Of a DNA stretch of 64,000 bases, positions 27,528 to 36,082 are shown in pieces (the first letter of the stretch is position 1; each line of letters begins with the position of its first letter). The position numbers were made by a program, and so were the translations under genes. The stretch is from positions 1-64,000 of the forward strand of contig NZ_FQWM01000009.1 of assembly GCF_900129685.1 (NCBI RefSeq), given 5' to 3'. Source of the DNA: Cognatishimia maritima. Its GTDB lineage: Bacteria; Pseudomonadota; Alphaproteobacteria; Rhodobacterales; Rhodobacteraceae. Below the pieces are notes generated by a model, which did no database searches, was not told the DNA's origin, and saw nothing but the letters and a program-made list of their open reading frames with translations.

Positions 27528-29360
27528 CTAAAGACCCGATTTGCTCAGGTTTTCCAAGGATTTTTGCAGCCGATCAATCCGGTTATCCGCCGCGTAGCGC
27601 GACAATGGAAAGACCGGTGGCGGATCAGTCCGGAAGCTTTGCGCGATTTCCATCCAGCCCTCGGATTCCGTCAGCTTCGGGAAAAACGAAATCACCCGGT
27701 CGGTCACGTCATCGCGATCTGCCCGGTGCGCCGCAATCAACAGATAGGTCGCGTCATCGGCATCAAACTGGCCGGGGAACTCCTGCCAAAGACGCTCATA
27801 AAAGGTGATCGCCTCTGCCCAATTGCCCTTGGCCCACAGGGCCTGCGCCACATGCCGCAGGTTGGAGGGCGTCGGGGTTTTGACATGGGTGCGCAGCAAC
27901 CCTTCGGCATCTCCGATTTTGGCGTAGACACTGGCACGCAGGCGATTGACCACCTCACGTTGATCCGCTGCATCCGGCATCTCTAGCGACGCCAACAGCT
28001 CCTTTGCCTCGCGATATTGTCCGCCAGCGGCCAGAGCTTCGGCTTTTTTTAGGTGAAGCTGGAACTCCAAGTCATCATCCGCACGTTCCGGGTGATGGAT
28101 ACGCAGGTCGCGCAACAGATCAAGCCCGCGCTGGTATTCATCCGCGGCCATGCTGGTGCCACCGGTCTTGTACAAATGGTCACCAACCCGTTCCACATAC
28201 TTCGGGAAGGCCGCATAGTACCGAAACGCCGGCACAAGCTGGTAATGCACGGACAGCCAGTGCGACAGGGGGATATCCCCCGCTTCTCCGGCCGCATAAA
28301 CAGCCTGCAATCGCGCCGAGGCTTTCTCTTCCGCTTGATCAGACGCCGCTGTGCCCGGAAACCGCAGCATAATCGTGCCATAGGCGGTCAGCGCGGCGAT
28401 ATCATCTTGGTTTTTCACGTAAACTTCGGCCAACGTCTGCAGGTTTTGCACCTCCAGAAAGTCCCCTTTCCAAGAGTTTTTGCCGTGCTCCAAGACATCT
28501 CGCGCGGCCAAAATCGCGCCACGCCCGCCATCATCCAGCGCCATCTTCGCCAAAGCTAATCGTGCCCGTGCGGCGTAGCGATCAAAGCCCTTCGCCGCCT
28601 CGAAATACGCCGCCAGCGCCGAGGATTCATTGTTGATAAACTGATGCGCGCGGCCCCGCAAAAAAGACCCAACCGGGGCCTCACTGAGATCTGGGAAATC
28701 CTCCAGCAGACGCAGTGCCTGTTCGGCATGCACATGCGCCCCCACCTCGATCATGGCTTCCGTCAGGATCGGCAACATTTTGTGGGCCACCGGGCGTGTC
28801 TGGTGCATCAGCCCCAACAATCCTGGCTCCAAATTCTCGGCAAGCATAACCGGATCGCCGCTCGAAATCGCCTGCAACACCGCCCAGAAGGCGCGGTCAA
28901 CGCGGTTTGGCGCAGCAAGCGGAGAGGTCTCGAAATCATCCACTGGATAGCCATCGAGCAACCTATGCGCATCGCGCAAAGCGCGCAGCCGCATCTCCCG
29001 GCTTGCCCCTGCGCCATTGATCCCCTCTAGCACCGATCCGGCCTCATAGAGCATCATCTGACCCAGGTAGATTTCCGCGATATCCATCATCACGACGCGC
29101 CCTTCGACGCCGTGCGAATGTGACAGAGCATCGATCTGGGCACTGAGATTTTCGTAAAAACGCTCTTCCGGCCAGCGCCGCAAATCCAGATCGAACAAGG
29201 TTTGTACCCCTGTCCTTGGGGCGAGGATTTCTTCTTTCTTTTCAACCTTGGGCGCGAGAGGTTCAGCTACCTCTTCTTTAGGCGCAGAGGCGGCGACAAG
29301 GGCCGTCGCAGACACGGACCCCAGCAAGATCAACCACAGCCTCTGCAAGATTGCGTTCAT
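27528..29360 (-). CDS. Unrecognised exported helical-repeat protein in the flagellar cluster
   Basis: 610 residues with a signal peptide (about 1-25, LILLGSVSATALVAASA). An acidic, lysine-rich linker (about 26-48) leads into a long alanine- and leucine-rich helical region with TPR/SEL-like helix pairs, for example AADEYQRGLDLLRDL and NWAEAITFYERLWQEFPGQF. No enzyme motif was seen. It lies alone between flgF (divergent) and flgE, with a TATCCTTGC motif in its promoter. A periplasmic scaffold or assembly factor for the basal body or motor is a reasonable guess. MotC-like roles cannot be excluded. Confidence 0.7.
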   Translation of the reverse strand: MNAILQRLWLILLGSVSATALVAASAPKEEVAEPLAPKVEKKEEILAPRTGVQTLFDLDLRRWPEERFYENLSAQIDALSHSHGVEGRVVMMDIAEIYLGQMMLYEAGSVLEGINGAGASREMRLRALRDAHRLLDGYPVDDFETSPLAAPNRVDRAFWAVLQAISSGDPVMLAENLEPGLLGLMHQTRPVAHKMLPILTEAMIEVGAHVHAEQALRLLEDFPDLSEAPVGSFLRGRAHQFINNESSALAAYFEAAKGFDRYAARARLALAKMALDDGGRGAILAARDVLEHGKNSWKGDFLEVQNLQTLAEVYVKNQDDIAALTAYGTIMLRFPGTAASDQAEEKASARLQAVYAAGEAGDIPLSHWLSVHYQLVPAFRYYAAFPKYVERVGDHLYKTGGTSMAADEYQRGLDLLRDLRIHHPERADDDLEFQLHLKKAEALAAGGQYREAKELLASLEMPDAADQREVVNRLRASVYAKIGDAEGLLRTHVKTPTPSNLRHVAQALWAKGNWAEAITFYERLWQEFPGQFDADDATYLLIAAHRADRDDVTDRVISFFPKLTESEGWMEIAQSFRTDPPPVFPLSRYAADNRIDRLQKSLENLSKSGL

Positions 29361-29371
29361 GATTTTTTAAC

Positions 29372-29430
29372 TATCCTTGCAAATTCGCAAATACATCTTG
29401 TTTTAATCTTTATATTGATGGATAGTTTAA
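29372..29430. promoter_or_regulatory. Inverted motif pair between the helical-repeat gene and flgF
   Basis: TTAACTATCC (starting at about 29367) and GGATAGTTTAA (near 29420) are inverted copies differing by one inserted T; the first runs into TATCCTTGC, the motif shared with the ftcR and motA promoters. Confidence 0.4.
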
Positions 29431-29503
29431 CAAGCAACAACCAAGGTTATTTCGTATTCGCACGAATTGTTCTTGAAGGAACGTCGTAAACAGAGGCGCC
29501 AAC

Positions 29504-30241
29504 ATGGGAACCACAAATTACGTCTCCCTTTCCTTGGCCACCGCGCTTGAGCGGAGCCTTGACCTTGCAGCGCACAATATGGCGAACGCCTCCACCGCGG
29601 GCTACAAGGCGCAGCACCCCATTCTTGAAGCGGTCGATCCCGCGAACACCGGCGATTCAACGCAGGCCGTCAATTACGTTCAGGACAAAGGCATCTTTGT
29701 CGACATGGCGCAGGGCAGCTTGGTGCCCACGGGCAACCCGCTGGACGTGGCCGTCAATGGCGATGCCTTTCTGGGATACGAGGCCCCCGGCGGTGAAATT
29801 GCCTATGGCCGCGATGGTCGTTTAACGGTTGATCCCGAAGGGCAGCTTGTCACGTTGGGCGGTTCACCCGTGGTGGATGTCAGCGGCGCGCCGATCACCA
29901 TTCCAGCCGAAGTCGGCACAAGCGTGACCATCGCATTGGACGGCACCATCACCGATCAGAACGGTGGTGTCATTGGCCGCATCGGCCTTTTCAAAGTGGA
30001 CAATCCCAATCAGCTCGCCCCGATTGGCAATGGTCTCTTCTTGGAAGGTGGCGCGGTGGCCGAGCAAACCGAAGAAGCCCGCCTCTCGCAAGGCTATATC
30101 GAGCAGAGCAACGTAAAACCGGTGGTCGAAATGATCCACCTGATGGACATCCAGCGCGCCTATGAACGCGCGGTGAAACTGATGAGCGACGAGAGCGAAC
30201 TGACCAAACAAGCCATCCAACGGCTGGGTCGCGTCGTCTGA
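29504..30241 (+). CDS. flgF: Flagellar proximal rod protein FlgF
   Basis: 245 residues, normal for FlgF. The N-terminal motif (DLAAHNMANASTAGYKAQ) and C-terminal SQGYIEQSNVKPVVEMIHLMDIQRAYERAV match rod proteins. It is followed after 45 bases by flgG, then flgA, flgH and fliL, making a plus-strand operon. Paralogy with FlgG is resolved by order and by the shorter length. Confidence 0.93.
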   Translation: MGTTNYVSLSLATALERSLDLAAHNMANASTAGYKAQHPILEAVDPANTGDSTQAVNYVQDKGIFVDMAQGSLVPTGNPLDVAVNGDAFLGYEAPGGEIAYGRDGRLTVDPEGQLVTLGGSPVVDVSGAPITIPAEVGTSVTIALDGTITDQNGGVIGRIGLFKVDNPNQLAPIGNGLFLEGGAVAEQTEEARLSQGYIEQSNVKPVVEMIHLMDIQRAYERAVKLMSDESELTKQAIQRLGRVV

Positions 30242-30286
30242 CCCCATGCCGCGTGCATGGCAGGACTATAACAGGAGTATGAGGCA

Positions 30287-31072
30287 ATGAAGGCACTTGG
30301 GATCGCAGCAACCGGCATGCAGGCGCAGCAAACCAATGTTGACGTCATCGCCAACAACATCGCCAACGCCAACACCACCGGCTTCAAAAGCGGCCGCGCC
30401 GCCTTTCAGGATCTGATCTATCAGACCATGCTGGAAGAAGGCGCACTGACTTCGACCGAGGGCACGGCCCGCCCGGTTGGCCTGAATGTCGGCCTTGGTG
30501 TGCAAGGCGCGGGCATGGTGCGGTTGAACACGCAAGGCGGACTGATCCAAACCGAAAACCCGCTGGACTTGGCGATCGAAGGCCGCGGGTATTTTGTTGT
30601 GAACCGCCCTGACGGGTCACTTGGCTACACCCGCGCGGGCAATTTCAACCTGTCTGCCGAAGGCACGATTGTGACGCTCGACGGTCACGAAGTCGATCCG
30701 GGCATTACAATTCCAGACGGCACACGGCAGATCACGATCAACGCCGAAGGTGTGGTGATGGCCTTTTTGGAAAACGAGACGACTCCCACCGAACTCGGTC
30801 AAATGACCATGGCGACCTTTCTGAACGACGCAGGCCTGAAGCCCATCGGGAACAACCTTTTGGAAGAAACCAGCGCGTCGGGCGAAGCCACAACCGTAGT
30901 ACCCGGCGACCCCGGCATCGGTGTGATCCGGCAGGGCAGCCTTGAAAACTCAAACGTGAATATCATCCAGCAGATCACCGACCTGATCCAGGCGCAGCGC
31001 GCTTATGAGATGAACTCGAAATCCATCGAAACCGCAGACCAGATGCTGCAGACCGCCAACCAGATCAAATAA
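30287..31072 (+). CDS. flgG: Flagellar distal rod protein FlgG
   Basis: 261 residues, the exact size usual for FlgG. N-terminal NNIANANTTGFKSGRAAF and C-terminal RQGSLENSNVNIIQQITDLI are strongly conserved. An AGGAG-type site precedes the ATG. FlgG forms the distal rod through the P and L rings made by flgI and flgH. Confidence 0.97.
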   Translation: MKALGIAATGMQAQQTNVDVIANNIANANTTGFKSGRAAFQDLIYQTMLEEGALTSTEGTARPVGLNVGLGVQGAGMVRLNTQGGLIQTENPLDLAIEGRGYFVVNRPDGSLGYTRAGNFNLSAEGTIVTLDGHEVDPGITIPDGTRQITINAEGVVMAFLENETTPTELGQMTMATFLNDAGLKPIGNNLLEETSASGEATTVVPGDPGIGVIRQGSLENSNVNIIQQITDLIQAQRAYEMNSKSIETADQMLQTANQIK

Positions 31073-31075
31073 GCC

Positions 31076-31744
31076 ATGACACGTCGCGCCATCCACTTTC
31101 TGATCACCCTCTGGATCGCCCTTCTGCCCGGCGTGGCCTTGGCCGTGCCAGTCACCGACCTTGTGATCGAACGCGCCGAGCAGGAATTTGGGCCCACCCT
31201 GCCCACCAATGGCAGCTTTTCGGTGCGCATGGCGCAGGGCACCCCGGCGGAAGGCGAATTTATCAAAGAATTCTGGATTGACCCGGACAGCGGCCAGTTC
31301 ATCGCCAACCTTGTGACGGAACGCGGAGACATCCGCCGTATTCAGGGCCTCGCGATTTTGAACATTCCAGTGCCCGTGGTCACCCGCCGCGTCATGCCCG
31401 AAGAAATCTTAACCGAAGCTGACATCCAGATAGTCGACATGCCATGGGCGCGGGTCCACAGCTTTGCCGTGACTGAATTTGACGGGCTAAACGGCATGCA
31501 AGTCCGCCGGATGCTGACCCCGGGCCGCCCGGTGCATCGCCAATCTGTTATCCCGCCGATCATTGTGGCGCGTGGCGATCGTGTCATCATCGAATTGAAA
31601 TACGGTCCCTTGCAGCTGACCGCAACAGGCAAGGCCATCAGCGACGCCCATCTCGGCCAGGAGGTGCGCGTGGTGAATCTCTCTAGCAACAAGACAATTA
31701 CCGCTGTCGCACGGGCCGACGGCGTTGTGGAGGCTCTCTTTTGA
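31076..31744 (+). CDS. flgA: P-ring assembly chaperone FlgA
   Basis: 222 residues with a signal peptide (about 1-22, ending VALA) and a C-terminal SAF/FlgA domain (about 95-220: TRRVMPEEILTEADIQIVDM, ARGDRVIIELKYGPLQLTATG). It acts in the periplasm to help FlgI form the P ring. It lies 3 bases after flgG and overlaps flgH. Confidence 0.92.
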   Translation: MTRRAIHFLITLWIALLPGVALAVPVTDLVIERAEQEFGPTLPTNGSFSVRMAQGTPAEGEFIKEFWIDPDSGQFIANLVTERGDIRRIQGLAILNIPVPVVTRRVMPEEILTEADIQIVDMPWARVHSFAVTEFDGLNGMQVRRMLTPGRPVHRQSVIPPIIVARGDRVIIELKYGPLQLTATGKAISDAHLGQEVRVVNLSSNKTITAVARADGVVEALF

Positions 31745-32529
31745 CCTATTCATCCAAAGCGAACCGCGCGCAGAAGCGGGTTTTGGGCTCATTGATCCTA
31801 GGTGCCAGCCTTGTGTTGGCCGGATGCACGCAGAACTATAAAGAACATCGCAACCCCGCGTTCAGTGAAATGGACCCGCAGTTGGTGCCAGAAGTGAACC
31901 GCGTCAGCGTCCCGCTCCCAGCCGCCGAACCGCGCCGCACCCCCAAACGCGCCGAGGCATCAAGCCTTTGGAACCGGGGCACTAGCAGCTTCTTTGACGA
32001 CCAGCGTGCCGAAAGTGTCGGAGACATCCTGACAGTGGTCATCAACATCAAAGACGACGCGCAACTGCGCAACCAGTCTGAACGCTCACGCTCTGGATCG
32101 ACGGACCTCGAAGCCCCCGGTTTCTTTGGCTACGGCAGCCAACTCACCAAGATCCTGCCTGGCGTCGATGACGATGACCTGCCCGATAGCGGAAATGTCG
32201 TTGACCTTGGCAACAGTTCGGCCTCTGCGGGTGCCGGGTCCATCCGCCGCAACGAAGCCATCAATCTGCGGATCGCGGCCTTGATCATCAAGGAACTGCC
32301 CAACGGCAATTTCGTCATTGCCGGGCGGCAAGAGGTCAAGGTGAACTCTGAACTGCGCGAACTGCGCGTTGCGGGCATCATCCGCCCCGAGGACATCAGC
32401 ACCGCCAACACCGTGGGCTATGACAAGATCGCCGAGGCGCGTATCACCTATGGCGGTCGCGGGCAGATTTCCGTCGTGCAACAGCCACGCTATGGCGAAG
32501 ATTTCCTCGACGTGATCCTGCCCTACTAG
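31741..32529 (+). CDS. flgH: Flagellar L-ring lipoprotein FlgH
   Basis: 262 residues. It starts at a TTG that overlaps the flgA stop (TTGA), with GGAGG about eight bases upstream. The lipobox LAGC gives the acylated cysteine near residue 29. Conserved FlgH features include SLWNRGTSSFFDDQRAESVGD, the GSIRRNEAINLRIAALIIKELPNGNFVI region and GIIRPEDISTANTV. It forms the outer-membrane ring around the rod. Confidence 0.96.
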   Translation: MTYSSKANRAQKRVLGSLILGASLVLAGCTQNYKEHRNPAFSEMDPQLVPEVNRVSVPLPAAEPRRTPKRAEASSLWNRGTSSFFDDQRAESVGDILTVVINIKDDAQLRNQSERSRSGSTDLEAPGFFGYGSQLTKILPGVDDDDLPDSGNVVDLGNSSASAGAGSIRRNEAINLRIAALIIKELPNGNFVIAGRQEVKVNSELRELRVAGIIRPEDISTANTVGYDKIAEARITYGGRGQISVVQQPRYGEDFLDVILPY

Positions 32530-32535
32530 CACCCC

Positions 32536-33021
32536 ATGAAGAAACTGATCCTCATATTGCTCGGGCCCCTGATCCTGGGGCCCGCTGGCTATTTTGCTGG
32601 GAAAATGCTCATGCCAGAGCCGCAGCCCGCAGTTGAGGATGGAGACGCAGCCGGAAAAGCGGGCGCGGCCCATGCCACAGCAGAAGAAATCCTATACAAG
32701 ATGCCGCTTGGCAAATTCACCATTCAGGTGCTGCAGCCGAAATCTGTGCTGCATATTCTTCTGGATCTGGATGTCTATATCGCGGGCGCTGCCGATTTTG
32801 AGCGCCTAAACGGGTTAGAGGGCCGTAACCGCATGCGCGACGCCACAGTGGGCATCATCTCTGATATGGCTGAATCGACGCTCTGGCTGGAAAAGGGCGA
32901 AGAAGACAACATCAATCAGCAAGAACTGGCGACTGATATCGTGCGGAAACTGCATATGAAGTTCCGCCCCTTGCGCACCGCCAAAATCAACGAATTCCAC
33001 GCCGAACGCAGTCTACGCTAA
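32536..33021 (+). CDS. FliL-like flagellar basal-body-associated protein
   Basis: 161 residues: one N-terminal membrane helix (about 3-26), an alanine-rich linker, then a periplasmic domain (about 50-160). The latter starts YKMPLGKFTIQVLQPKSVLHILLDLDVYI, similar to FliL's lead strands. FliL surrounds the stator and increases torque or stator recruitment. It is 6 bases after flgH and ends the operon. Sequence conservation in FliL is low, so the name is withheld as certain. Confidence 0.65.
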   Translation: MKKLILILLGPLILGPAGYFAGKMLMPEPQPAVEDGDAAGKAGAAHATAEEILYKMPLGKFTIQVLQPKSVLHILLDLDVYIAGAADFERLNGLEGRNRMRDATVGIISDMAESTLWLEKGEEDNINQQELATDIVRKLHMKFRPLRTAKINEFHAERSLR

Positions 33022-33041
33022 AGCCTGATCAATGATGTGAA

Positions 33042-33710
33042 TTAGGTCGCCGCCGCGAGGATCGCCTCTGCCGGCACGGTCTCATCACCGAAGAGTTTGA
33101 AATAGTTCTGACCTTCCGTGAACAGCACCTCTTGGACAATGGCTTTACGGTAAACGAATGACTGAACAGCCGCGTCCTCTGCATCCGTCGCGGTGATGCT
33201 CACCTCGTAGCTCCCGTCAAGCACAGGGTTACCAAAGTCGTCCAACCCGTCCCATTCCAGCTTTTGCAAGGCGGAATGTTCCGTCGAAAGGCCCGTCATT
33301 GTCCGCACCACGGTATCTGTCAACGGATCGCGGATTTCTGCAGTCACCGATTGTGTGCCCTCGGGCACTTGATAATAGCTGTCGACCACACCGTCCGTGA
33401 GCGTCAGTTGGTTAGAGTAAACGGTGACTTCCTTGCCCAAAAGGTCCGCACCACTGGCTGACAGCAGTGATGAAATTTGCCCGCCGATGCCTTCGAGGTT
33501 CGAGTTGGTTTTGACCGCCTGCTCCACCTGACTGAGCTGAGCAAGCTGGGACACGAACTGCGTTGCGTCCATCGGCTGCAGCGGGTCCTGGTATTGCACC
33601 TGCGCCGTCAGCAAAGTCAGGAAACGCGTATAGTCCTCGCCCAGCTGCGACAACGAGGTCGTGCTGCTGGTGCCGGTCGCTGCACCTGAGGATATGGGGG
33701 ACAATGCCAT
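33042..33710 (-). CDS. flgD: Hook-capping protein FlgD
   Basis: 222 residues. The N-terminal signature (YTRFLTLLTAQVQYQDPLQPMDATQFVSQLAQLSQVEQ) is diagnostic of FlgD. An FlgD Ig-like core (about 110-200) follows with LEWDGLDDFGNPVLDGSYEVSI. FlgD caps the growing hook and leaves with the junction proteins. It lies 10 bases after fliK on the minus strand, so hook length control and hook capping share a transcript. Confidence 0.95.
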   Translation of the reverse strand: MALSPISSGAATGTSSTTSLSQLGEDYTRFLTLLTAQVQYQDPLQPMDATQFVSQLAQLSQVEQAVKTNSNLEGIGGQISSLLSASGADLLGKEVTVYSNQLTLTDGVVDSYYQVPEGTQSVTAEIRDPLTDTVVRTMTGLSTEHSALQKLEWDGLDDFGNPVLDGSYEVSITATDAEDAAVQSFVYRKAIVQEVLFTEGQNYFKLFGDETVPAEAILAAAT

Positions 33711-33720
33711 GCGATCTCTC

Positions 33721-35184
33721 CTAGGTCATCAGGTCCAGCTGACCATTGCCAATGGTCGCGGTTTCGGTCGCTGTGGCCCCATCTTCGGCAGATGCTGCGC
33801 CACCATCGCCGCTTGCACCACCGCTTGATCCGTTTTCACCCCCAACATCTTGCTGTTGGTTTTCGCTGAATTCCTGAAAGTCGACCGAGGCCTCGCCGCC
33901 CTGCCCGATGATCTGCGCCAGCAATTCGCGTTCACCCCGCAGGCTGCTTAGGACATGTGCGCTTTCGGCACGGACCACAACGGACAGCGACCCATCGCTG
34001 TTGGTCTTCATTTCAATCTCGACGTTGCCCAATCCGCGTGGGTTCAACTCCACTTTGGTGGTGCCCTCACTGAATTCAACAGAGCGCAATTGACCAACGA
34101 CAGCCTGCGTGAATTTGGTCTGCGGCGCGTCGGGGCGGGCCGATTGAGACACTTGCTGCGCCGCCTCTGACACCGCGCCCGATGCTTGCACCACGCTCGC
34201 AACTTCTTGCGGGATCACCGGCGTCATCTCGCGCGGCACATCCACCAATCCAGCGGTCGATGTCGTGAGGCGTGCCGCAACATCAGCCACGACGTGTCCT
34301 GCAGGCTTCTCAGCCAGTTGATCAGCGGCCAGTTTACCCAGCACTTCAGCCGCCTGAGACGTCGCGGGGGCAGCCGAGTCAGAACCCGCGCCCTGAACTG
34401 CGGCGTTTGCATTTGCCACCTCAGGCAGCGTCGGTTGCGTTGGTGTGGTTTGGACCAAACCCGAAACCGTGGCCGCGGGGCTTGCCTGCGACGATTGGTT
34501 TTGCTGCGATGCTGCCGGCACGACCACCTGCGGCGCAGGCTGCCCGACGTCTTCCAGCACTGGCGCAATCGCGACCGGGTGCTGGGGTTTCGCTGCCGGA
34601 CGCAATACCGCCTGAACCTTTGTTGTGATCGCCGCAATCGCTGAAAGTTGCGGTTCGCTTACCAATGGAGCCAGCGCGTCAGAACCCGAGATTTTGGCGG
34701 GGAGCGCTTGAAGATTTTGCTGAAGCGCGTTCAACACAACCGTCGGTGCAGCCAGCAGGGGCAATTTGCCCATCTCAAAGGCGGTCAGATCGATCTTGCC
34801 GTCAGCTTGCAACCCTTCCTCGCCCTGCCCCGCCATCAGCGTGGTTTTGATCTGCTCCAACGCACCAAGCAGGTTTGTCAGTGTCGCGAAGATGTCGCCG
34901 ATCTCTTCTTTGACATCCAGACCAAGGTCCGCGCCATCCACAAGCGCTTCGATCTCTGTGATCAGGGTTGAAAGCTCTTCCAGGTCTGGCGCGAGGGCAT
35001 CAAAGATCGCCATGGCAGGCCCATCTGCTGCCGGGATCGCGCGGCCGGGCTGCGCAAGCTGTGCGGTAATGAGGTTCAGAAACCCGCCGCCCTGCCCGTT
35101 TTGCGCAGATGCCCCCTGCACAGCACCTTGGGCCGCCGGAGCGGCGCCCAACATGGACAGCAATGGATTGATCACGGCTTGCAT
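33721..35184 (-). CDS. fliK: Flagellar hook-length control protein FliK
   Basis: 487 residues, low-complexity (Ala, Gln, Ser, Pro) through residues 200-360 as expected for a molecular ruler. The C-terminal Flg_hook domain (about 360-440) contains VELNPRGLGNVEIEMKTNSDG and the segment VVRAESAHVLSSLRGERELLAQII. It signals FlhB to stop hook export. Its promoter holds a perfect CtrA box. Confidence 0.9.
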   Translation of the reverse strand: MQAVINPLLSMLGAAPAAQGAVQGASAQNGQGGGFLNLITAQLAQPGRAIPAADGPAMAIFDALAPDLEELSTLITEIEALVDGADLGLDVKEEIGDIFATLTNLLGALEQIKTTLMAGQGEEGLQADGKIDLTAFEMGKLPLLAAPTVVLNALQQNLQALPAKISGSDALAPLVSEPQLSAIAAITTKVQAVLRPAAKPQHPVAIAPVLEDVGQPAPQVVVPAASQQNQSSQASPAATVSGLVQTTPTQPTLPEVANANAAVQGAGSDSAAPATSQAAEVLGKLAADQLAEKPAGHVVADVAARLTTSTAGLVDVPREMTPVIPQEVASVVQASGAVSEAAQQVSQSARPDAPQTKFTQAVVGQLRSVEFSEGTTKVELNPRGLGNVEIEMKTNSDGSLSVVVRAESAHVLSSLRGERELLAQIIGQGGEASVDFQEFSENQQQDVGGENGSSGGASGDGGAASAEDGATATETATIGNGQLDLMT

Positions 35185-35263
35185 CTCTTATCTGCCTCGC
35201 GAAAACTCTGTTTCGTTAAGGATAAGAGACCACAAAGCAAGGAAAAAACAAAGATAAATGTGA

Positions 35264-35278
35264 TTAAGGATAGATTAA
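35264..35278. promoter_or_regulatory. Perfect CtrA box upstream of fliK
   Basis: TTAA-GGATAGA-TTAA matches TTAA-N7-TTAA exactly, 79 bases upstream of fliK. The N7 contains part of the AAGGATA motif; further copies flank it at 35218-35225 (AAGGATAA) and 35286-35292 (TATCCTT). Confidence 0.65.
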
Positions 35279-35297
35279 ACCAACCTATCCTTGGGGG

Positions 35298-35798
35298 TTA
35301 TTGGACGCGAGAGGCCGTCACGCCCGCCAGTTTCACAGCGGAAACCATCTGCCCACTCAGCGCCAGCTGTGCCAGATCTGTGGACCCACCATCAACCGAA
35401 TGCACACCCTGCGCCATTTCAAGAATGATATGGCCGATGATCTCACCCAGTTTTTGACCGGACAAATCTTGCGCCTTCGCAAAATCCTTGGGCTGCACAA
35501 GGACAAGTGCGCCATAGGGAATGTCGATGGAAAGCTCTTCGGCCAGCACATCGCCAAGACTTGCGCCCGGCAGCACTTCGGTTTCTTCCATAACCGCGAA
35601 GGGGCGTGTCATCTCAGTGTCGGACGCCAAAGTCACCACTGGCACATCCATCAGCGAGCCAAGCACCGCTGCCAAGGGGGACGCCCCTTGCTCTGCCTCT
35701 ACGGTTAATGATCCACCCCAGATTTGCCCGATGAGTCCGCTGTGTTCCACTATATATTCCCTCACGACATAAATATCTCGTGATCTCAAGGTAACCAT
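35298..35798 (-). CDS. Unrecognised cytoplasmic protein, flagellar cluster
   Basis: About 166 residues from the ATG at 35798, with GGGAG just upstream. A longer in-frame start at 35996 exists but would cover a stretch rich in DnaA-like boxes and lacks a good ribosome binding site. No membrane segment or signal peptide. Visible features are a hydrophobic strand-rich middle (LGSLMDVPVVTLASDTEM), a PYGALVLVQPKDF strand and a helical C-terminus (GEIIGHIILEMAQGV). No family was recognised. It lies upstream of fliK and downstream of an OmpR-type regulator, all on the minus strand, so a flagellar role is likely but unspecified. Confidence 0.65.
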   Translation of the reverse strand: MVTLRSRDIYVVREYIVEHSGLIGQIWGGSLTVEAEQGASPLAAVLGSLMDVPVVTLASDTEMTRPFAVMEETEVLPGASLGDVLAEELSIDIPYGALVLVQPKDFAKAQDLSGQKLGEIIGHIILEMAQGVHSVDGGSTDLAQLALSGQMVSAVKLAGVTASRVQ

Positions 35799-35971
35799 AT
35801 TCTCCCAAAAGGAGAAATATTGCTTTGTAAATCCGGTGCACTCATCCCAAAGTCGTATTCTGGTCTCATCCTGAGCGTTTAGAACGTCTCTAAGTTGAGA
35901 AACCGCGTTGTTGCTCTCGAAAACGGTCAATAAAACAACGGGCATGGGCAGATTTAGGTGGGATGGAAAAG

Positions 35972-36034
35972 ATATCCACAACCAATTGTGCCTCAAACCA
36001 AGAAATGTGGATCACATAATTGAGCTGTGGATAT
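35972..36034. promoter_or_regulatory. Three DnaA-box-like sites
   Basis: ATATCCACA (35972-35980), TGTGGATCA (36006-36014) and TGTGGATAT (36026-36034): the outer two are perfect inverted copies and 8/9 matches to the DnaA box TTATCCACA. They lie 174-236 bases upstream of the unrecognised gene at 35298 and just past the end of the OmpR-type regulator gene. Confidence 0.4.
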
Positions 36035-36082
36035 TTACAATTCTTTCGTTGACAGCGCTATCAGGCCGAATATTTCCGGCCC

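Noticed and set aside
35799-35996. N-terminal extension of the unknown flagellar-cluster protein
   Set aside because: It covers DnaA-box-like repeats, has odd composition for a protein start and no ribosome binding site at 35996.
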